Position numbers and translations under genes: made by a program. Source: Chryseobacterium sp. ISL-80 (lineage in GTDB: Bacteria > Bacillota > Bacilli > Bacillales > Cytobacillaceae). From it: 64,000 nt of DNA. Positions 38,695-47,312 of the stretch are shown here, one piece after another. The notes under the pieces are model-generated. The model had not been told where the DNA came from. It saw nothing but the letters and a program-made list of their open reading frames with translations, and made no database searches. The stretch spans positions 1-64,000 of the forward strand of contig JAGGQZ010000022.1 in the NCBI GenBank assembly GCA_018613055.1. Reading direction: 5' to 3'. Within the stretch, counting starts at the first letter, position 1, and every line of letters starts with the position of its first letter.

Positions 38695-39410
38695 CGGGGA
38701 CCATTCAAAACCGGGATGCATTCCTCAACCAGATCGCCAATTCATTGGGCAGGAGCCGGCGCAAGAATGGTGTCACGGTACCTGATTGGCAGCACCGGCC
38801 TCAGGATGAAGTTTTAAGCGAGGCAACTACCGATGAGTTAGTCGAAGTCCTTAAAAATCAATGCTTGAAAATCCACACAAGCCTTGTGACGACAGACCTG
38901 GAAACTCTGCCTTCTACTCTGGATAAGGTTGTCCACGACTATGGCGGCGGTCCGGTTGTGTCGTGGAAGGATCAACGTTTTGCAGACTGGGGACTTGATT
39001 CACTGATGAAAAAACAGTGGCCTTCTGAAAATATTGAATTCCATCAATGGGATTATTCAAAGGGCGAGGAAAATATCCGCCAGGCTGAGCGGGCGAATGT
39101 CGGAATCACGATTAGCGAATTCACCCTTGCAGAATCCGGCACCGTCGTCTTACTTAGCAACCAGGATAAAGGACGGACAGTCAGTTTCCTCCCTGCCACC
39201 TATATAGCATTGATTCCTAAAAGTACAATCATACCGCGCATTACCCAGGCAGCGCAGAAGCTCCGGGAAATGCATCTGTCCGGAAAAAAAGTGGCCTCCT
39301 GCATCAACTTCATCACAGGGCCAAGCAACTCAGCGGATATTGAGCTGAACCTGGTGGTCGGAGTACATGGACCAGTAAAAGCTACTTATATCGTCATTGA
39401 GGATTTGTAA
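38691..39410 (+). CDS. lutC: L-lactate utilisation protein LutC
   Basis: A 239-residue LUD domain protein ([45 protein letters not shown]). Partner of LutA and LutB. AAAGGAGG lies upstream of ATG 38691, which overlaps the lutB stop, showing translational coupling. The unit ends on a strong terminator. Confidence 0.95.
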   Translation: MTGTIQNRDAFLNQIANSLGRSRRKNGVTVPDWQHRPQDEVLSEATTDELVEVLKNQCLKIHTSLVTTDLETLPSTLDKVVHDYGGGPVVSWKDQRFADWGLDSLMKKQWPSENIEFHQWDYSKGEENIRQAERANVGITISEFTLAESGTVVLLSNQDKGRTVSFLPATYIALIPKSTIIPRITQAAQKLREMHLSGKKVASCINFITGPSNSADIELNLVVGVHGPVKATYIVIEDL

Positions 39411-39446
39411 AAAAAGCCGGCTTCCGAAAAGGGAAGCCGGCTTTAA
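39409..39446. terminator. Bidirectional terminator lutC/bdh
   Basis: AAGCCGGCTTCC, short loop, GGAAGCCGGCTT, flanked by A and T runs; shared by the convergent lutABC and GntP-bdh units. Confidence 0.92.
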
Positions 39447-39448
39447 AC

Positions 39449-40225
39449 TTATTGAATGGTATAACCTCCGTCAATGACTGCCGCCTGGCCAGTGATTCCT
39501 TTTGCAGCGTCACTGGCCAGGTAATGAACATAACTTGCGATTTCCTCGACAGCCAGCAGGCGTTTCTGGGGCACGAGCGGAAAAATGACTTCTTCAAGAA
39601 CCTTTTCAATTGGGACATTCCTGGTCTCCGCCAGGCTTGATAGCTGATTGCGAACCAAAGGGGTATCGACATATCCCGGGCAAACAGCGTTGACGGTGAT
39701 TCCATGTTCGGCGGTTTCAAGTGCAGCTACCTTCGTCAATCCAATGACTCCGTGCTTGGCGCTGTTATATGCTGCCTTACCGGCAAATCCGACTAGCCCA
39801 TTGATCGACGCCATGTTGATGACCCGGCCAAAACCTTGCTTTTTCATGACCGGCAGTACATATTTCAAGGCTACAAACGGTGCTGTAAGCATGACTTTTA
39901 TCAACAGTTCGAATTTTTCCGTCGGGAAGTCTTCGATCATGGATACATATTGCAGGCCGGCATTGTTAATGAGAACATCAACACGGCCAAAGTGGTCGAC
40001 GCATTTCGCAACTGCCTGCTCAATGTCTTTTTCGCTGGTTACATCACATTTCAAACCAGCAGCTTCATGTCCTGATTCATGCAGACTGGCCGCTGCTTTT
40101 TCTACCGTTTCTTCCTGTAAGTCTGTCAAAAATACTTTTCCGCCCTGTTCAGCAAAACTCTTGGCGATCTCATACCCGATTCCCTGGGCGGCACCGGTTA
40201 TCAGGACTACTTTATCTTTTAGCAT
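39449..40225 (-). CDS. 3-hydroxybutyrate dehydrogenase (SDR family)
   Basis: A 258-residue short-chain dehydrogenase. NAD-binding motif TGAAQGIGYEIA, NNAG at LINNAGLQYV, catalytic Ser in MASINGL, and YNSAKHG (Tyr-x-x-x-Lys). The sequence LQYVSMIEDFP and PGYVDTPLVRNQ fit D-3-hydroxybutyrate dehydrogenases (compare YxjF), converting 3-hydroxybutyrate to acetoacetate. AAAGGAG before ATG 40225. It is 16 bp downstream of the GntP permease, so one operon behind the sigma-54 promoter. Confidence 0.88.
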   Translation of the reverse strand: MLKDKVVLITGAAQGIGYEIAKSFAEQGGKVFLTDLQEETVEKAAASLHESGHEAAGLKCDVTSEKDIEQAVAKCVDHFGRVDVLINNAGLQYVSMIEDFPTEKFELLIKVMLTAPFVALKYVLPVMKKQGFGRVINMASINGLVGFAGKAAYNSAKHGVIGLTKVAALETAEHGITVNAVCPGYVDTPLVRNQLSSLAETRNVPIEKVLEEVIFPLVPQKRLLAVEEIASYVHYLASDAAKGITGQAAVIDGGYTIQ

Positions 40226-40241
40226 CGGGAAACTCCTTTCC

Positions 40242-41561
40242 TTAAATACCTAATCCTAGTGAGAATAGAACAATCGCGATAGCCACACCAATCAGCGGAA
40301 CAATGACCGTCACTGCTGCCACTGGATTGTAGGCATCCTGATGGGACTCGCCGCAAATCGCCCTGACAGTCGTAACCACGTAACCGTTATGCGGCAGGGA
40401 ATCAAGCGCTCCGGAGGAAATCGCCGCTACCCTGTGCAATGCTTCCGGATTGACGCCCATGTCCATGTAGTGAGGTGCAAGTAACGGAAGCGCGATTGCC
40501 TGACCTCCGGAAGCCGAACCAGTCATCCCGGCAATGACGCTGACGGCAATCGCCGCCCCGATCAACGGGCTACCAGGTATATTCGTCATCGCATCAACTG
40601 CGGTTTGGAAAGCCGGCACCGCTTTCGCCACACCGCCAAACCCAACAACGGCAGCAGTATTTCCGATCGCAATCAAGGCGCCCATCGTTCCTTCTGAGAG
40701 TGCTTCCCAGAAATTTTTGAAATACTTGCGATTCAGCAAATAGGCAGATACAACCCCTCCAAGCAGAGCGATGATCAGTGCTGATTGTTTTAATGAATCA
40801 TGGAAAACGAATGAAATCACTAACACCACAACCAAAGGAATCAGACCCATCAGAGGATGTGGCAGCTCTCGTTTTTCCATCATTGGATCGGTCTTCCTCG
40901 CTTCAAATTTCTCCCCTTTTGCTATGGCTTTTGTGATCATTCGTTTCAGCCACCAGTAACCGAAAATCATCATGAAGACGGCAACGATGGCGCTGACCTC
41001 CCAGCCTGCAAGCGGAGAAGTATTGAGGAACTCAATCGGAATCCAGTTCTGGATCTCTGGAGAACCTGCAGAAGTCATGGTGAACGTTACCGAACCGAAG
41101 GCCAGTGCAGCCGGAATGAAACGCCTTGGCAAATTGGCTTGCCTGAACAAGCTTAAAGCCATTGGATAAACAGAAAACGCTACGACAAACAAGCTTACTC
41201 CGCCATATGTCAACACAGCGCAGGCAACGACAATCGCAAGCACGGCATACTTCATCCCCAGCTTTTCGACGATGAACTCAGACACGCTGTCAGCGGCTCC
41301 GCTATCTTCCATCACCTTTCCAAAAATTGCCCCAAGCAGGAACATCATGTACCATGCAGTAACGAAACCCGAAAAACCAGACATATAGTTCCCTACGAAG
41401 TTGGCCGCACCTTCTTCAGCCAGCTGCGGAAACAGCGGCATCCCGCTGAACACAGCTACAAACAACGCCGAAATCGGCCCGACAATAAGCAGATTCATCC
41501 CCCTCATCGTCAAATAAATCAACAAAGCCAGACCGCCAATCAATCCAATCATACTCAGCAT
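40242..41561 (-). CDS. GntP family permease
   Basis: A 439-residue membrane transporter with about 12 hydrophobic segments, of the GntP (gluconate/3-hydroxybutyrate) family. GVSLFVVAFSVYPMALSLFRQANLPRRFIPAAL and GSASGGQAIALPLLAPHYMDMGV are family-like. Pairing with 3-hydroxybutyrate dehydrogenase suggests hydroxybutyrate uptake (compare yxjC-yxjF in B. subtilis), which is inference. AGGGGG is 7 nt before ATG 41561; a sigma-54 promoter lies 113 bp upstream. Confidence 0.88.
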   Translation of the reverse strand: MLSMIGLIGGLALLIYLTMRGMNLLIVGPISALFVAVFSGMPLFPQLAEEGAANFVGNYMSGFSGFVTAWYMMFLLGAIFGKVMEDSGAADSVSEFIVEKLGMKYAVLAIVVACAVLTYGGVSLFVVAFSVYPMALSLFRQANLPRRFIPAALAFGSVTFTMTSAGSPEIQNWIPIEFLNTSPLAGWEVSAIVAVFMMIFGYWWLKRMITKAIAKGEKFEARKTDPMMEKRELPHPLMGLIPLVVVLVISFVFHDSLKQSALIIALLGGVVSAYLLNRKYFKNFWEALSEGTMGALIAIGNTAAVVGFGGVAKAVPAFQTAVDAMTNIPGSPLIGAAIAVSVIAGMTGSASGGQAIALPLLAPHYMDMGVNPEALHRVAAISSGALDSLPHNGYVVTTVRAICGESHQDAYNPVAAVTVIVPLIGVAIAIVLFSLGLGI

Positions 41562-41673
41562 TCTTTTTCCCCCTTGTTATATTAAAGTGAACAAACAAAT
41601 AAAAACTGCCCTCCTCGCCAAAGTTGTGGTAACGCTTACAAAAACCTAGAATAAAATTGCTGTATTATCTTAT

Positions 41674-41689
41674 TGCAACTTTCGTGCCA
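41674..41689 (-). promoter_or_regulatory. Sigma-54 (-24/-12) promoter
   Basis: Minus-strand TGGCACGAAAGTTGCA matches the consensus TGGCAC-N5-TTGCW at every defined position. The start point would be near 41662, about 100 nt before the permease ATG. A sigma-54 activator is encoded directly upstream. Confidence 0.92.
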
Positions 41690-41740
41690 ACTTTTCGAAC
41701 CAGGTGGATCGGTATGTATTCATAATTTTCAGTTACCTAT

Positions 41741-41756
41741 TTCCGGATTTCCGGAC
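41741..41756 (-). promoter_or_regulatory. Upstream activating element, copy 1
   Basis: Minus-strand GTCCGGAAATCCGGAA, about 65 bp upstream of the -24 box. It differs in one internal base from the copies at 41878-41913. Confidence 0.6.
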
Positions 41757-41877
41757 TCTATCATTCTTCTATTCCTTTTACTTAATAGAAATTTGTTTTT
41801 TTGACCTGTCCTTTTAGCGTTGATAAACACCATTCATACAGTGATAACCCTTTTAAATATTGCTAGAAAATAGGAAA

Positions 41878-41913
41878 GTCCGGAAATTCGGACAGCATTC
41901 CGAATTTCCGGAC
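41878..41913. promoter_or_regulatory. Inverted pair of 16-bp elements, also a hairpin
   Basis: GTCCGGAAATTCGGAC (41878-41893) on the plus strand and GTCCGGAAATTCGGAA on the minus strand (41898-41913) face each other and form a 14-bp stem at the end of the regulator gene, whose TAG begins at 41915. On the minus strand a T-rich stretch (TTTCCTATTTT) follows, so it may also terminate that transcript. Distance (about 190-240 bp from the promoter) suits an enhancer. Confidence 0.65.
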
Positions 41914-43277
41914 TACAAGAGACCGTATTTATTTAGTTTTTCATACAGTGTAGATTTACTGATCCCGAGCTCCCTGCCCACCAGCATTTTGTCGTCATTA
42001 TTCCTATCAAGGCTTTGTTTCAATACCCATTTTTCTGTTTCTTCCACAATATCTTTTAGCTTCTTATTCTTGAACCGATAAATCGCTGTCTGTGATTGCA
42101 GGTAATCCGGCAAAGAATCCAGCGTAATTTGTTCTCCTTTGGTCAAATGAACGGCAGCTTCGATGACATTTTGCAGTTCGCGGATATTTCCCGGCCAGCT
42201 GTATGATTTCAGGATTTCCATCACATTCCTTTCCATGCCTGCAATCCGCTTGCCCAACCGATTTGTGACCTTTTCGATAAAATAGGCGATCAGAAGGCTC
42301 AAGTCCTCCGCCCGTTCCCTTAATGGAGGGACGCTGAACGGGACGACATTGATCCGGTAAAATAGATCCTCTCTGAACCGTTTCTCCTCAATCATGTTCT
42401 CAAGCGGCCTGTTTGTGGCAGCGATGATCCGGACATCCACCGAAATCGATTTCGTCGAACCAATCGGCTCTATTTCCCCGTCCTGAAGAGCACGCAAAAG
42501 TTTTACCTGCATGCTCAGCGGCATGTCGCCAATCTCATCAAGGAAGAGGGTGCCGCCATTGGCCAGCTGGAATTTCCCCTTCTTTCCACCTTTTTTCGCA
42601 CCTGTAAAAGCTCCTTCTTCATAGCCAAACAACTCGGATTCCAGGAGGTTTTCGGGAATTGCACCGCAGTTAACCTTGATGAAAGGCTTCTGGCTCCGGC
42701 TGCTTAACTGGTGGATGCTGTGGGCAAACAGTTCCTTCCCTGTTCCGCTCTCTCCCCTGATTAAAATCGAAATATCGCTGTTGGACACCATTTTCACTTT
42801 TTCTTTTAAACTGACAATCTGCTGCGACTCGCCAAGGATATCATCGAGCGTATATTTCACCCCAGAATCAATTTTTTGGATATAGGGCTGCATTCTTGTG
42901 AGCAGGCTTTTTACATGGCTGTCCATTTTCATCCATTCCTGTGTGTCCCTGAAAAAGACAGTGCCGAACGCTGCAACTACCTCGCCATTTTTGATGATGG
43001 GCACCCGATTGGCAATCATGTAATTGCCTTTGATATATTGCAGGTCGGCCAGTTCTTCCTTCCCGGTTTTGGCCACAATATGCATCCTGGTATTCTCGAT
43101 CACTTGCGTCACATGCCGGCCAATCGTTTCTTCACGATTGACTTCAAGGAATTCACAATAATTATGGTTGATATAGATGATTCTTCCTTCTTGATCTACC
43201 ACCACAAGCCATTCAAACGCATTCTCGACAATCGTTTCAATAATGTCTGCCGGGATATGTAAAAGCTTTGTATTCAT
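41913..43277 (-). CDS. Sigma-54-dependent transcriptional activator with PAS domain
   Basis: A 454-residue enhancer-binding protein. An N-terminal PAS domain (AFEWLVVVDQEGRIIYINHNYCEFL, residues about 18-120) would sense a signal or ligand. The AAA+ domain has Walker A GESGTGKE, the sigma-54 contact loop GAFTGA, Walker B GTLFLDEIGDM and the arginine region. A Fis-type HTH ends the protein (LVGRELGISKSTLYEKLNKYGL). ATG 43277 with CAGGTGG 6 nt upstream; a longer frame is rejected. Likely activates the adjacent GntP-bdh operon. Confidence 0.9.
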   Translation of the reverse strand: MNTKLLHIPADIIETIVENAFEWLVVVDQEGRIIYINHNYCEFLEVNREETIGRHVTQVIENTRMHIVAKTGKEELADLQYIKGNYMIANRVPIIKNGEVVAAFGTVFFRDTQEWMKMDSHVKSLLTRMQPYIQKIDSGVKYTLDDILGESQQIVSLKEKVKMVSNSDISILIRGESGTGKELFAHSIHQLSSRSQKPFIKVNCGAIPENLLESELFGYEEGAFTGAKKGGKKGKFQLANGGTLFLDEIGDMPLSMQVKLLRALQDGEIEPIGSTKSISVDVRIIAATNRPLENMIEEKRFREDLFYRINVVPFSVPPLRERAEDLSLLIAYFIEKVTNRLGKRIAGMERNVMEILKSYSWPGNIRELQNVIEAAVHLTKGEQITLDSLPDYLQSQTAIYRFKNKKLKDIVEETEKWVLKQSLDRNNDDKMLVGRELGISKSTLYEKLNKYGLL

Positions 43278-43338
43278 AGTCCGCCACCTGGTTTTTCTTT
43301 TGATTTTATCACATTTTTCTGAAAATATTAACACGCAC

Positions 43339-43365
43339 AAAAAAAGCACCTGAAACAGGTGCTTT
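43339..43365 (-). terminator. Terminator of the cueP-like gene
   Basis: Minus-strand AAAGCACCTG, loop TTT, CAGGTGCTTT then TTTTG, between the cueP-like gene and the sigma-54 activator. Confidence 0.88.
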
Positions 43366-43368
43366 CGT

Positions 43369-43896
43369 CTACATTAACTGCATAGTCGTGATGCAGGTCG
43401 CATCGTTTTTAAAAGTGGATATTTCCGATTCAACACTTTTACCGTTGTATCCAATCTTTGTTTTATACTTTTTATCATGAGGAAGCCACAAATCGATGAA
43501 CCCATTTTGCTGGGACATCATTTTCTCGTCAACGACCACGTTTCCGGCCTCATCCTCAATATATACATCAAACTCTTTTTCAACCAATTCACCTTGACAA
43601 CCTGTCAAGCTATGATTCGTTCATGGATGGGTTTGATTTTCATAAGGTGCGATTGAGACGAAGAAGTCTTCTTCCGAGATGTCATAGACTTGCTTGTCCC
43701 CTTCACTATCAGCAATCGTCAGCTCATGTGAGGTGATGGAAGCATTGTCGCCCTCAATTTTGCCCGTGCTGTAATCACTCACCAATTCCTTGATGTTCTG
43801 TTGTTGTTTTTCAGGTTCGGCAGATTCTTCTCCGCCACTGCAGGCAGTCAACAAACCGGCAGCCAAAAACGCCATTCCGAGGATTTTAAATTTCAA
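43369..43896 (-). CDS. cueP: CueP-like copper-binding lipoprotein with in-frame UGA (candidate selenoprotein)
   Basis: If UGA is read through, 175 residues. TTG 43896 has AAGGGGGTGA 6 nt upstream; lipobox LTAC gives a membrane lipoprotein. The first part (IKELVSDYSTGKIEGDNASITSHEL, DFFVSIAPYENQTHP) is followed in the same frame by TGA (43621-43623), then TNHSLTGCQGELVEKEFDVYIED to QNGFIDLWLP and CITTMQLM. This is a complete CueP-family protein, a periplasmic or surface copper binder with three conserved Cys. UGA stands at the first of these; the second follows eight residues later (as C96/C104 in Salmonella CueP). A hairpin directly after UGA resembles a SECIS. The alternative is a nonsense pseudogene. 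Confidence 0.6.
43593..43623 (-). promoter_or_regulatory. UGA plus SECIS-like hairpin in cueP
   Basis: mRNA order: UGA, 11 nt, then CUUGACA-GGU-UGUCAAG, a perfect 7-bp stem with a triloop beginning GG. Bacterial SECIS elements are hairpins just 3' of UGA with a G in the first loop positions and about 16-37 nt between UGA and the loop; here 18 nt. The hairpin lies within codons for HSLTGCQG. Confidence 0.5.
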
Positions 43897-44010
43897 CCCA
43901 TTCACCCCCTTGTCTTTCAAATTATGATTATATCATAATCCCACGTTCCTATATTAGATGTAAAATATGCATTTTTTATCGAGAAAAAATGCATAAATTG
44001 TGACTGATTA

Positions 44011-44041
44011 GAAAAGGAGCTGGACACCTCGGCCCAGCTCC
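44011..44041 (-). terminator. Terminator of the MFS gene
   Basis: Minus-strand GGAGCTGG, loop, CCAGCTCC, then TTTTC; it is beyond the 37-bp array that follows the MFS stop. Confidence 0.7.
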
Positions 44042-44102
44042 CTGTTGTTTATTTATTTGTACAGCAAACGTTGTGATGGCACATGGTTGGAGTTACTTTT
44101 AG

Positions 44103-44232
44103 CTTTGCGCTTGTGCAAAGCGAATTGAGACTCTATTAACTTTGCAACTGTGCCACACGTATGGAGAATGTTATAACTTTGCGACTGTGCTGCACGTATT
44201 GAGACTCTTTTAACTTTGCGCTTGTGCAACAA
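44103..44232. repeat. Tandem array, 37-bp period, running into the MFS gene
   Basis: CTTTGC starts at 44103, 44140, 44177 and 44214, exactly 37 bp apart. Units read CTTTGC[GA]xxTGTGC and spacers such as ATTGAGACTCTxTTAA. The last unit covers the final codons of the MFS gene (VVAQAQS and stop). The rest of 43921-44100 holds only the terminator. Confidence 0.88.
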
Positions 44233-45403
44233 CATTATGGGATACCTTTATTTTCCGGTCATAAACAACGGTCGTGAAGATCCCGACAAACATGATCACG
44301 ATCAGGATTGCGAATAACATTGGCATGCCGTACAGGTCGACAAGGATGCCGCCCATGAGCGGGCCAATCATCCTCCCGCCAGTAGCGGTACTGTTGACGA
44401 TTCCCTGGTAAAAGCCTTCGCGTCCTTTTGGAGCCAGGTCATTTGCGATGGTCGGAACAGCCGGCCAAATCAGCATTTCACCAATCGTCAGGATCATCAT
44501 GCCTGCAACGAAGCCTGAAAATGCTTGGGCTCCTGCCGCAACTGCATAGGAAACCATGAAGATGACCATTCCGAGGATGATCTGCAGCTTCAGTTTATTC
44601 TGGAACGGCTTGATCAGCCTGTTCACAATTGGCTGGCCAAGAACGATCAAAGCACCGTTTATTGTCCAGAGAATGCTGTATTGGTTCAGGGAGATGTTCA
44701 GTTCCTGCGTATAGGCTGCAATAGTTGTTTGCCATTGTACGTACCCAACCCAGCAAAGCAAATAGCCAACAGCCAGGATCAAAAGCGCATACAGCTTGGC
44801 ATGGCTTTTAACGGCACCATTTTCCTGGAGGACGTTCGTTTGCATCGCCGCCCTGGTATCGATGCTGCGATAGCCCAGAATAGCAATCACCATGAAAATC
44901 AGGTACATAGCTACATTCGCTATGAAAATCAGCTGGAATGAATAGGATGCGACAAGTCCGCCAAGCGCTGCCCCAACTGCGACTCCAAGATTCTGAGCCA
45001 CATAAATGGCGTTGAACGCTTTACGGCCGCCCTCTTTCCAGACCGAACCTGCCATTGCGTACATCGCCGGAAAGACGATTCCGGAACCAAAGCCGACCAC
45101 TGTCAAAAAGAAAATATACTGCGGCCAGCCTGGCCAAAAGGTCAAGCCGAGCAGTGCCACAATGGTGATGCTGATTCCAAGAATAATAGACTTGTAGCCG
45201 CCGATTTTATCAAAAAGGCTGCCGCCAAAAAGATTGCCGATCACGCTGGCAGCAGAATTCAGCATTAGTACAATCCCGGCAACAGAAAGCGACTTGCCCA
45301 GATGCTCATGTATATAAATGGTGTTCAAAGGCCATAAAAAAGAGGAACCAGTAACATTGACTGCCATCCCGATAATCAAAAGCCACAAGGCTCTAGGCAT
45401 CAT
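44210..45403 (-). CDS. MFS transporter
   Basis: A 397-residue transporter with 12 predicted membrane segments. The MFS loop motif appears as GNLFGGSLFDKIGGYKS near residue 60 and in the second half as LIKPFQNKLKLQ. The pattern (PRALWLLIIGMAVNVTGSSFLWPLNTIYIHEHLGKSLS) fits drug/multidrug efflux-type MFS of Bacillus; substrate unknown. ATG 45403 or 45400 follows GAAGGCG. Its last seven codons lie in the 37-bp repeat array, so the C terminus may be repeat-derived. Confidence 0.82.
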   Translation of the reverse strand: MMPRALWLLIIGMAVNVTGSSFLWPLNTIYIHEHLGKSLSVAGIVLMLNSAASVIGNLFGGSLFDKIGGYKSIILGISITIVALLGLTFWPGWPQYIFFLTVVGFGSGIVFPAMYAMAGSVWKEGGRKAFNAIYVAQNLGVAVGAALGGLVASYSFQLIFIANVAMYLIFMVIAILGYRSIDTRAAMQTNVLQENGAVKSHAKLYALLILAVGYLLCWVGYVQWQTTIAAYTQELNISLNQYSILWTINGALIVLGQPIVNRLIKPFQNKLKLQIILGMVIFMVSYAVAAGAQAFSGFVAGMMILTIGEMLIWPAVPTIANDLAPKGREGFYQGIVNSTATGGRMIGPLMGGILVDLYGMPMLFAILIVIMFVGIFTTVVYDRKIKVSHNVVAQAQS

Positions 45404-45555
45404 ATAACGCCTTCTTTCACTAAATTAATTTCGAATAACAAAGTAATTTTAGTGGTTTTTATCGTGGGTTGCAATAGGAATTTATGCAGGGATTTGAAGT
45501 TGAAATTTTCTATTTTTTCTCTTAATATCTGGAAAAAATCAGCTGTTTTTTCCAG

Positions 45556-45650
45556 TTTGCGAATAAACTGCTATTTTTTGCGATTAAAAGCGTTTTTTTT
45601 CGCGAATAAAAACAATTTTTTGCGAACAAATCCAGTATTTTGCGAATAAA
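45556..45650. repeat. Short tandem array, TTTGCGAATAAA, about 20-21 bp period
   Basis: GCGA[AT] words at 45559, 45580, 45602, 45622 and 45642 (steps 21, 22, 20, 20) in T-rich sequence. It sits in the 475-bp gap between the MFS start and the nrfA terminator. The remainder of that gap is AT-rich; no gene seen. Confidence 0.8.
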
Positions 45651-45808
45651 GCCTGTCCACCTCGAAAAATTACCCAGTTTTTCACCTAACGGACTGACTT
45701 TTCACCCCTTGTATGAACATTAAATCTAGTTTTCACCGTTTTTACAATTAAATTTTTGCTCCATATAGAACTCATCCTTGACTCCTCTTGAAATTTCTGC
45801 AAAACTAA

Positions 45809-45849
45809 AGAAAACACCGTACAAACTAGCATTTGCACAGTGTTTTCCT
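45809..45849 (-). terminator. Terminator of nrfHA
   Basis: Minus-strand GAAAACACTGTGCAAATGCTAG and complementary GTTTGTACGGTGTTTTC form an imperfect long stem followed by TTTAG, about 30 bp after nrfA. Confidence 0.65.
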
Positions 45850-45878
45850 ATTTATCTATTCTCTAAATTTACTATTCT

Positions 45879-47312
45879 CTATTTTTTTGGAGCTGGCTGT
45901 TGGGCCGGGAAGTAACTGTTGATTGCTTTGTCTTTCTTCTTGAAGTTATCTTTTTCGTCGTATACAGCCTTCTTCACTTTTTCTATCTCTGTCTTGACCT
46001 CTTCTAAATTGACGCCTTTCTTGGTCAATTCCTCGGTGGCTAGATTGATTGCCGCATTCGATTCTTCAATCGAAATCCTCAATGAATCCATGGATCCCTG
46101 CGGATTATGGAATCCAGCCGAACTTTCAGCCGCTACGATATCCCAGAACCATTGCCCTTTCCTGACATGCTCCTGAGCCTGCTCGATCTTTTCTTCGCTT
46201 ACTCCTGATGTGATCATCTTATTCACGTAATAGTGTGAGGTAATCGAAATATCCTCGGCCTTATGAAGAGCTTCCATATGTGTTTCCTGGATTCCCATTA
46301 CACGATCCTTCAGCTCATCCATATCCCTGTTGCTATGGCAGGTTGCGCAGGATTGATCCATTGTCTTCAGAGGCGATGTCCACCAGTGTGAACTGATTTT
46401 CTTTTTGCCGTCTACCCTGTCATATGGCATGTGACAGTCTGCACATGTTACTCCAGCCTCGCCATGCGGACCTTCGATATGTGTCTCAAAGTCAGGGTGC
46501 TGGGATTTCAGCATTGGCGTCCCGGAAATATTGTGGACCCAGTCCTTTTCAAAACCTTGTTCTTTGGCGGCAGTCTCATAGTATTCATACATATCTTCCG
46601 GCTTGAATCCATTTGCCCAAGGATAGGTAACTTCACTATTGTCAGCTGCAAAGTAGTACTCTACGTGGCACTGTCCGCAGACATAATTCCTCATGTCATT
46701 CTTGGTTGGGTTGGACATGTCGATGCCCTGGGATTCCATTGCCTTGATGAAGCTCGGGCGCGTGACGCGCAGATCCATCGTTTGCGGATCATGGCAGTCT
46801 GAACAGCCGATTGGGGAATGGCCCATTGCCTCTGCTTTCGGCCAGATGTCTTTGTTAAAATTGCCGCTCCAGTAATCGTCGCCCATCTCCTCGATCATGT
46901 GTGGTACGGCAGTCGATTTACAGGTCAGGCAGGATCCGACTGACTTGTCAGTGATGCGCGCGATCGCCCGGACGTCCTCATTCGCGTAAATATGGCCGCG
47001 ATCTTCATTGTACTCAGTCGCAAAGCCATAGCCGTTAAAAAGAACAGGCAAATACGGTTCCTTATCATGGTCGAATTTGCTTCGTTTCACGGAACCGCTG
47101 TATTTTGTATCTTCCATTTTTTCGTTTTGTTTGTAGCTGTCATATTGAAGCGGGAAAAGATCCTTGAAGGCTTCATTGCTGATTTCATCTTTGCTAAGCC
47201 CCGTTTTTAGCTCACTGGCTGAAGTGGCTTCTTCATCCGAGCTGGAGCAGCCTGTTATGATGAGCATGACAGCCGCAAGGAGCAAATATGCCCAGCGGAA
47301 ATTTCTAGCCAT
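45879..47312 (-). CDS. nrfA: Cytochrome c nitrite reductase (ammonia-forming), catalytic subunit
   Basis: A 477-residue pentahaem enzyme reducing nitrite to ammonia with six electrons outside the membrane. Haem sites: CLTCK near residue 128 (the Lys-ligated active-site haem), then CSDCH, CGQCH, CADCH and CATCH. The N-terminal signal ends in lipobox IITGC, so the enzyme is a lipoprotein, as expected for Gram-positives. AAAGGAGG is 10 nt upstream of ATG, and the start overlaps nrfH by 8 bp. The CXXCK haem normally requires specialised maturation; the ccm operon is adjacent. Confidence 0.97.
   Translation of the reverse strand: MARNFRWAYLLLAAVMLIITGCSSSDEEATSASELKTGLSKDEISNEAFKDLFPLQYDSYKQNEKMEDTKYSGSVKRSKFDHDKEPYLPVLFNGYGFATEYNEDRGHIYANEDVRAIARITDKSVGSCLTCKSTAVPHMIEEMGDDYWSGNFNKDIWPKAEAMGHSPIGCSDCHDPQTMDLRVTRPSFIKAMESQGIDMSNPTKNDMRNYVCGQCHVEYYFAADNSEVTYPWANGFKPEDMYEYYETAAKEQGFEKDWVHNISGTPMLKSQHPDFETHIEGPHGEAGVTCADCHMPYDRVDGKKKISSHWWTSPLKTMDQSCATCHSNRDMDELKDRVMGIQETHMEALHKAEDISITSHYYVNKMITSGVSEEKIEQAQEHVRKGQWFWDIVAAESSAGFHNPQGSMDSLRISIEESNAAINLATEELTKKGVNLEEVKTEIEKVKKAVYDEKDNFKKKDKAINSYFPAQQPAPKK

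Noticed and set aside
43369-43608. Separate small protein starting at TTG after the UGA
   Set aside because: No ribosome site before it, no signal peptide, and its sequence is exactly the C-terminal half of CueP.
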